From contig JAFOED010000038.1 of NCBI GenBank assembly GCA_017380355.1, forward strand, positions 1-10,151: 10,151 nucleotides of DNA, given 5' to 3'. A program made the position numbers and the translations under genes. Below the pieces are notes generated by a model. It saw only the letters and a program-made list of their open reading frames with translations. It did not search any database and was not told the DNA's origin. Below, piece after piece: positions 6,863 to 10,151 of the stretch. Every line of letters begins with the position of its first letter. The stretch's first letter is position 1. This DNA comes from Ruminococcus sp. (GTDB lineage: Bacteria > Bacillota > Clostridia > Oscillospirales > Acutalibacteraceae).

Positions 6863-8275
6863 ATGCTAAGTAGCGATTTTGCGCATAATAAAAAAACGCT
6901 CGAAAAAGCCTTAAACAGCGACAACTGTTTTGACATAATCGAGCGATGTATAACACTTAATGGTCATGACGCCGTGATGTTTTACATCGACGGCTTTGTA
7001 AAAGACGATACTTTAGAACATGTTCTGGAGTTTTTTTATCAGAACACAAATGACGAAAACTTAAAAGACGCACGCACCTATGCGTCGTACTGCGTGCCGT
7101 ATGTCGAAGTCGACGTACTAGAAAACGTTGACGAAATCGTTAAGAATGTTCTGTCTGGTATTTCGTGCCTTATGGTCGATGGTTTTTCTCAATGCGTTAT
7201 GCTTGATATGCGTACCTATCCACAGCGAGCTACATCACAGCCACAGGATGACAAGGTGCTTCGCGGTTCAAAAGACGGCTTTGTAGAGACGCTTATATTC
7301 AACTGCGCTCTTATAAGACGAAGAATACGAGACCCACATTTTACTACTACCGCAGTATGTGCAGGTAACAGCTCACAGACCGACATCGTAATCTGTTATA
7401 TGGACAATCTCGTCGACGAAAAACTACTCAATACTATTAAACAGAAGATTCAGAGTCTAGATATTAAGGACTTGTCGATGAACCAACAAAGTTTAATAGA
7501 AGCACTTTATCCGCACAAATGGTACAACCCTTTCCCGAAAGTAAAGTACACCGAACGACCTGACGTTGCATCTGCGGTCTGTCTTAAAGGAAATATAGTA
7601 ATCTTAGTTGACAACTCTCCCTCAGCACTGCTTTTGCCGACCTCGATTTTCGAAGTAATGGAAGAAGCCTACGACTACTATTTTCCACCGATTACGGGTA
7701 CGTACATCCGAATAGCACGATATATAATCACTCTTACTTCGGTTTTTCTGACCCCTTTGTGGCTTTTGTGCGTGCAAAACCCCGAGCTTGTACCACAACA
7801 ACTAAAATTCATCATCCCCGATATGTCCTCGCTTAATATTCCGATATTCTTACAGCTCATACTGATAGAAATCGGTATCGACGGTCTACGACTAGCAGCT
7901 TTAAACACCCCTGACACGCTCTCGACGTCGCTTAGTATCGTCGGAGCTCTCGCGTTTTCACAGTTTGCGATTGACTCGGGATGGTTTACGATGGAAGTTA
8001 TCCTTTATATGGCGTTTGTCACCATCGCGAACTACTCTCAGCCGTCCTACGAGCTAGGATACTGTCTTAAATTCCTACGAGTCATCCTTCTTGTACTAAC
8101 CAGAATATTCAATATCTGGGGATTTATTTTAGGAAACGTACTGAATCTGTTTTTGTTGTTCACAAACAAAACTTTGTCAGGCAAGAGCTATATGTATCCG
8201 CTGTTTCCTCTTAATCCTCGTGAACTGCTCCTTAAAATCACACGTATCAGACCTAAATCTAAAAGAACAGATTAA
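6863..8275 (+). CDS. spoVAF: Spore germination protein of the GerA family, SpoVAF-like
   Basis: A 470-residue membrane protein (Bacillus SpoVAF is about 490). It starts at ATG 6863 after AAAGGACGG. The soluble N-terminal half carries the family hallmarks: LDMRTYPQRATSQP (114-127), VLRGSKDGFVETLIFN (132-147), ALIRRRIRDP (149-158) and PKVKYTERPDVASA (225-238), then ILVDNSPSALLLPT (247-260). The DMRTYP and RRRIRDP forms point to SpoVAF rather than the GerAA/GerBA receptor subunits. The C-terminal half has membrane segments at about 284-303, 325-341, 354-370, 376-389 and 402-434, and ends with the family's MYPLFPLNPREL. GerA-family subunits form ion channels in the spore inner membrane, and SpoVAF is thought to amplify the germination response. 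No other spoVA gene is present nearby. It converges on spmB. Confidence 0.88.
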   Translation: MLSSDFAHNKKTLEKALNSDNCFDIIERCITLNGHDAVMFYIDGFVKDDTLEHVLEFFYQNTNDENLKDARTYASYCVPYVEVDVLENVDEIVKNVLSGISCLMVDGFSQCVMLDMRTYPQRATSQPQDDKVLRGSKDGFVETLIFNCALIRRRIRDPHFTTTAVCAGNSSQTDIVICYMDNLVDEKLLNTIKQKIQSLDIKDLSMNQQSLIEALYPHKWYNPFPKVKYTERPDVASAVCLKGNIVILVDNSPSALLLPTSIFEVMEEAYDYYFPPITGTYIRIARYIITLTSVFLTPLWLLCVQNPELVPQQLKFIIPDMSSLNIPIFLQLILIEIGIDGLRLAALNTPDTLSTSLSIVGALAFSQFAIDSGWFTMEVILYMAFVTIANYSQPSYELGYCLKFLRVILLVLTRIFNIWGFILGNVLNLFLLFTNKTLSGKSYMYPLFPLNPRELLLKITRIRPKSKRTD

Positions 8276-8765
8276 CACACAAAACAGAAAACACAATAGC
8301 CGTAAAATCCGCCATAAGAGACGCAAAAAGCGTGTGGCGGATTTTTGTTTTCTTGATTGCTGAGAAGTACACAGTTATCGCGTAAAATGTAGTCTCTGTC
8401 GCTCCTGCAATTACACACGCACACCGTGACACAAAACTGTCAGGTCCGTTATCTTTGAGCGTTTGTGTCAGTAGCGCCGTTGAGCCGCCACCCGACACGG
8501 GTCTTAAAAGTGCCAACGGCAAAAGCTCTTTCGGAAATCCAAGAAACTGAGTCACGGGTGATACAAAATCGCACAGCATATCAAGTGCACCGCTTGATTT
8601 CAGCATTTCGACCGACACGATAAGTCCGATTAGCGTCGGCGCTATGTTGTACATAGTTTTTATTCCGTCTTTAGCACCGTTTACGAAAACGTCGAAAACC
8701 TTAACCTTTTTTATTAGTCCGTATACGATTATCAGCGCGAACACGCACGGCATTATGTAATTCAT
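8259..8765 (-). CDS. spmB: Spore maturation protein B
   Basis: A 168-residue, very hydrophobic protein of the nucleoside-recognition (Gate) domain family, close to the usual 175 or so. It contains ALLRPVSGGGS (85-95) and AGATETTFYAITVYF (119-133), both matching SpmB signatures, and about four membrane segments (3-18, 41-55, 81-90 with the Gly-rich loop, 145-167). With SpmA it is needed for full dehydration of the spore core and so for heat resistance; the transported or bound substrate is unknown. Its ATG overlaps the spmA stop as ATGA (8765-8762), so translation is coupled. The 3' end overlaps the SpoVAF-like gene on the other strand by 17 bases and contains that gene's terminator. Confidence 0.9.
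   Translation of the reverse strand: MNYIMPCVFALIIVYGLIKKVKVFDVFVNGAKDGIKTMYNIAPTLIGLIVSVEMLKSSGALDMLCDFVSPVTQFLGFPKELLPLALLRPVSGGGSTALLTQTLKDNGPDSFVSRCACVIAGATETTFYAITVYFSAIKKTKIRHTLFASLMADFTAIVFSVLCVNLFF
8304..8351 (+). terminator. Rho-independent terminator for the SpoVAF-like gene, inside spmB
   Basis: AAAATCCGCCA (8304-8314) pairs perfectly over 11 bases with TGGCGGATTTT (8335-8345), and the loop holds a second small stem (ACGC with GCGT). On the plus strand the stem runs into TTTTTGTTTTC, a good T-tract. It begins 29 bases after the SpoVAF-like stop codon. On the minus strand no T-run follows (TTTTACGG), so it should act one way only. The hairpin is entirely within the last codons of spmB, coding for KIRHTLFASLMADF. 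Confidence 0.75.
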
Positions 8766-9340
8766 ATCCTCTTACCTCGGCACATTGTTTTCGCAAAAAA
8801 CAGCCCCACAAAAAGTGCTACCACAGACGTTATCCACACACAGAAAATAATATCAAAAGGTGTTTTGCACCCGTACGACGAACGCAAAACCGCAACAGTA
8901 GTCGGCAAAAGCTGAAGTGATGCTGTATTCATTACAACAAACGTCACCATATCGTCGCTTACCTCATCCTCTCCGAGTCCTACGTTCATCTCTTTCATCG
9001 CGTTTATTCCGAGCGGTGTCGCGGCGTTTCCAAGTCCTAATAGATTTGCGCTTATATTCATACATATATACGAAAAGGCTTTTTCGTTTTTGTGAGCATC
9101 TTTAAAAAGCAATCGTAACAATGGAGCAAAAAGCATACTTACCTTCTCTGTGAGCTTACTTTCCCTTGCAACCTCCATAACACCCGACCACAGACACATC
9201 ATACCACTCATCATAAACAAAAGCTCGACCGCACTCGACGCACCGTCCATCATAGATTGCGACAGCACCTCTCCACTTCCTGTAAAAAAAGAACAAATTA
9301 TACTGACAACTACCATAAATACAAAAATATACGACAGCAA
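8762..9340 (-). CDS. spmA: Spore maturation protein A
   Basis: A membrane protein of 192 residues from the start I prefer. The frame extends to an ATG at 9370, but that has no ribosome site (upstream is TTTATAGAAA). A TTG at 9340-9338 is preceded by AAAGGTGGT, six bases away, and gives an N-terminus that goes straight into the first membrane helix, as in Bacillus SpmA (about 196 residues). Hallmarks are SGVMEVARESKLTEKV, ISANLLGLGNAATPLGINAM (the Gly-Asn-Ala-Ala-Thr-Pro-Leu-Gly loop), and MNTASLQLLPTTVAVLRSSYG. It works with SpmB in spore core dehydration. The pair forms a two-gene leftward operon transcribed divergently from the abrB-type gene. Confidence 0.9.
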   Translation of the reverse strand: MLSYIFVFMVVVSIICSFFTGSGEVLSQSMMDGASSAVELLFMMSGMMCLWSGVMEVARESKLTEKVSMLFAPLLRLLFKDAHKNEKAFSYICMNISANLLGLGNAATPLGINAMKEMNVGLGEDEVSDDMVTFVVMNTASLQLLPTTVAVLRSSYGCKTPFDIIFCVWITSVVALFVGLFFAKTMCRGKRI

Positions 9341-9407
9341 ATTGTTACCACCTTTTGCCAAATTGAACATTTTCTATAAAAAACATACTTTTTTTGACAA
9401 TCTTTTA

Positions 9408-9436
9408 TTGACATACCAAAAGTGTGTTGATATACT
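9408..9436 (+). promoter_or_regulatory. Sigma-A promoter for the AbrB-type regulator
   Basis: TTGACA (9408-9413) and TATACT (9431-9436) are separated by exactly 17 bases, so five or six of six consensus bases match in each box. The transcript should begin near 9443, leaving a leader of roughly 30 bases before the ATG at 9472. A second TTGACA at 9394 has no matching -10 box at proper spacing. Confidence 0.8.
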
Positions 9437-9454
9437 TAAATTAACTTATTGAAG

Positions 9455-9471
9455 AAAGGAATGACTCCTTT
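9455..9471 (+). promoter_or_regulatory. Inverted repeat that can hide the ribosome site of the AbrB-type gene
   Basis: The only Shine-Dalgarno site, AAAGGA (9455-9460), is perfectly complementary to TCCTTT (9466-9471), which directly touches the ATG at 9472; the loop is ATGAC. The six-pair hairpin would occupy the ribosome site. Because the SD-to-ATG distance is a long 11 bases, folding could also bring them closer. An ATG at 9461 abutting the SD would encode only four residues before a TGA overlapping the real ATG and lacks spacing for initiation. Confidence 0.45.
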
Positions 9472-9714
9472 ATGAAACCTGCTGGTTTTATCTTAAAAAT
9501 CGACCAATTAGGACGTATCGTAATCCCGAAACCTATCCGCAAAAAGTACGACCTTGAGCTCGGCGACAGTCTGGAGCTTTTCAGCGAAGCTGACGGCATC
9601 CTGATGAAGAAATACTGTATGAGCTGCGCGTTCTGCGGTAACGACGACAACCTTGTTAAATTCAAGGACAAGACTATCTGCGAAGACTGTATGAACGAGA
9701 TTAAGAACATCTGA
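9472..9714 (+). CDS. AbrB/SpoVT-type transition-state regulator with zinc-ribbon tail
   Basis: An 80-residue DNA-binding protein. Residues 1-48 form the swapped-hairpin AbrB domain: KPAGFILKIDQLGRIVIPKPIRKKYDLELGDSLELF, with the invariant L-G-R-x-V-I-P-x-x-I-R core (13-23). The remainder replaces the Bacillus AbrB multimerisation domain with a cysteine cluster, C49, C52-x2-C55-G and C70-x2-C73, that should bind zinc. This short AbrB plus Cys-x2-Cys form is common in clostridia. AbrB proteins repress or tune genes for stationary phase, sporulation and metabolism by binding AT-rich DNA as dimers or tetramers. It has its own strong promoter and its SD may be masked by a hairpin. Which paralogue it is cannot be told, so no symbol is given. 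Confidence 0.9.
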   Translation: MKPAGFILKIDQLGRIVIPKPIRKKYDLELGDSLELFSEADGILMKKYCMSCAFCGNDDNLVKFKDKTICEDCMNEIKNI

Positions 9715-9774
9715 TTTACCTGTTCATTTAAGTATATAAACGGATTTTTAAAATATTCTAAACGGGGGTTAATT

Positions 9775-10151
9775 ATGAAAAGAACTGACAAAAAGAACTA
9801 CTATCTTGATATTGCTGAAACCGTTCTTGAACGTGGCACTTGTCTTAGACGAAACTTCGGTGCAATCATCGTGAAAAACGACCAGATTGTCTCCACTGGT
9901 TACGTAGGTGCTCCACGTGGCAGAAAAAACTGCATCGATATGGGCGTATGCGTCAGAGAACAGAACAACATCCCACGTGGCGAGCGTTACGAGCTTTGCC
10001 GTTCTGTACACGCTGAAGCTAACGCTATCATCCACGCTTCACGTGACGCTATGCTCGGCGCTACCCTCTACCTCGTTGGTAAAGACGCTAAAACCGGTGA
10101 GTATGTTGAGAACGCATGTGCGTGCTCTATGTGCAAGCGTATGATCATCAA
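9775..10151 (+). CDS. Deoxycytidylate (dCMP) deaminase, 3' end beyond the window
   Basis: The frame starts at ATG 9775 (weak GGGGG site five to nine bases upstream) and is open for 125 codons to the right edge; perhaps 30-40 residues are missing. It is a zinc-dependent cytidine-deaminase-fold enzyme converting dCMP to dUMP for dTTP synthesis. The active site is visible: H79-A-E81 (in SVHAEANAII) and C117-x2-C120, with H79 and the two cysteines as zinc ligands and E81 as proton shuttle. C53 and C59 and the GERYELC segment belong to the nucleotide-binding part. The residue before C117 is Ala rather than the usual Pro, as in related clostridial enzymes with an NA-x-x-C form. ComEB is the Bacillus relative. 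Whether it shares a transcript with the upstream regulator is unclear. Confidence 0.9.
   Translation, partial: MKRTDKKNYYLDIAETVLERGTCLRRNFGAIIVKNDQIVSTGYVGAPRGRKNCIDMGVCVREQNNIPRGERYELCRSVHAEANAIIHASRDAMLGATLYLVGKDAKTGEYVENACACSMCKRMII

Noticed and set aside
9737..9766. Two copies of TAAACGG upstream of the dCMP deaminase gene
   Set aside because: A seven-base match in a short AT-rich spacer, with the second copy forming part of the ribosome site. I could not tell it from chance and no clear -35/-10 pair accompanies it.
9441..9791. 116-codon open frame on the minus strand opposite the AbrB-type gene
   Set aside because: It is the mirror of a clear AbrB coding region and its promoter, with no family resemblance and no ribosome site of note.

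Overview
The window looks like chromosome of an anaerobic, endospore-forming Firmicute, probably class Clostridia (Oscillospiraceae- or Lachnospiraceae-like). The reasons are three sporulation/germination genes (a SpoVAF-type GerA-family protein, SpmA and SpmB), a short AbrB protein with a Cys-x2-Cys zinc-ribbon tail as seen in clostridia, strong AGGAGG-type ribosome sites, frequent TTG starts and moderate-to-low GC. The genus cannot be fixed from sequence reading alone.

Region 1 (1-6704, all minus strand) is the DNA-packaging and head module of a tailed phage or phage-derived element. In transcription order from right to left it reads: small terminase, large terminase, portal, head-maturation protease with a scaffold-like tail, small capsid decoration-like protein, HK97-fold major capsid, head-tail connector, head-closure-like protein, tail-completion-like protein, and the 5' part of a probable tail gene cut by the left edge. 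Genes overlap or sit within 20 bases of each other, so this is one late operon. No frame is broken. The large terminase motifs and the order from small terminase through capsid recall PBSX-type phages. The protease gene appears to contain an internal in-frame start, with its own ribosome site, for a separate scaffold protein.

Region 2 (6705-6862) is a 158-base AT-rich divergent spacer between the phage operon and host genes. It holds a perfect 7-bp inverted repeat, an 11-bp tandem repeat and a plausible vegetative-type promoter for the rightward gene. No integrase, repressor, lysis gene, tRNA or recognisable attachment site lies at this edge.

Region 3 (6863-9340) is spore biology. The SpoVAF-like gene (plus) converges on spmA-spmB (minus), and the coding regions overlap by 17 bases. 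An apparent rho-independent terminator for the SpoVAF transcript is encoded inside the 3' end of spmB. SpmA and SpmB act in spore core dehydration. SpoVAF-like proteins are GerA-family membrane proteins acting in germination.

Region 4 (9341-10151, plus) is a small AbrB/SpoVT-type regulator behind an excellent sigma-A promoter. Its Shine-Dalgarno site can pair with the bases just before the start codon. It is followed by the first 125 codons of a deoxycytidylate deaminase that runs off the right edge.
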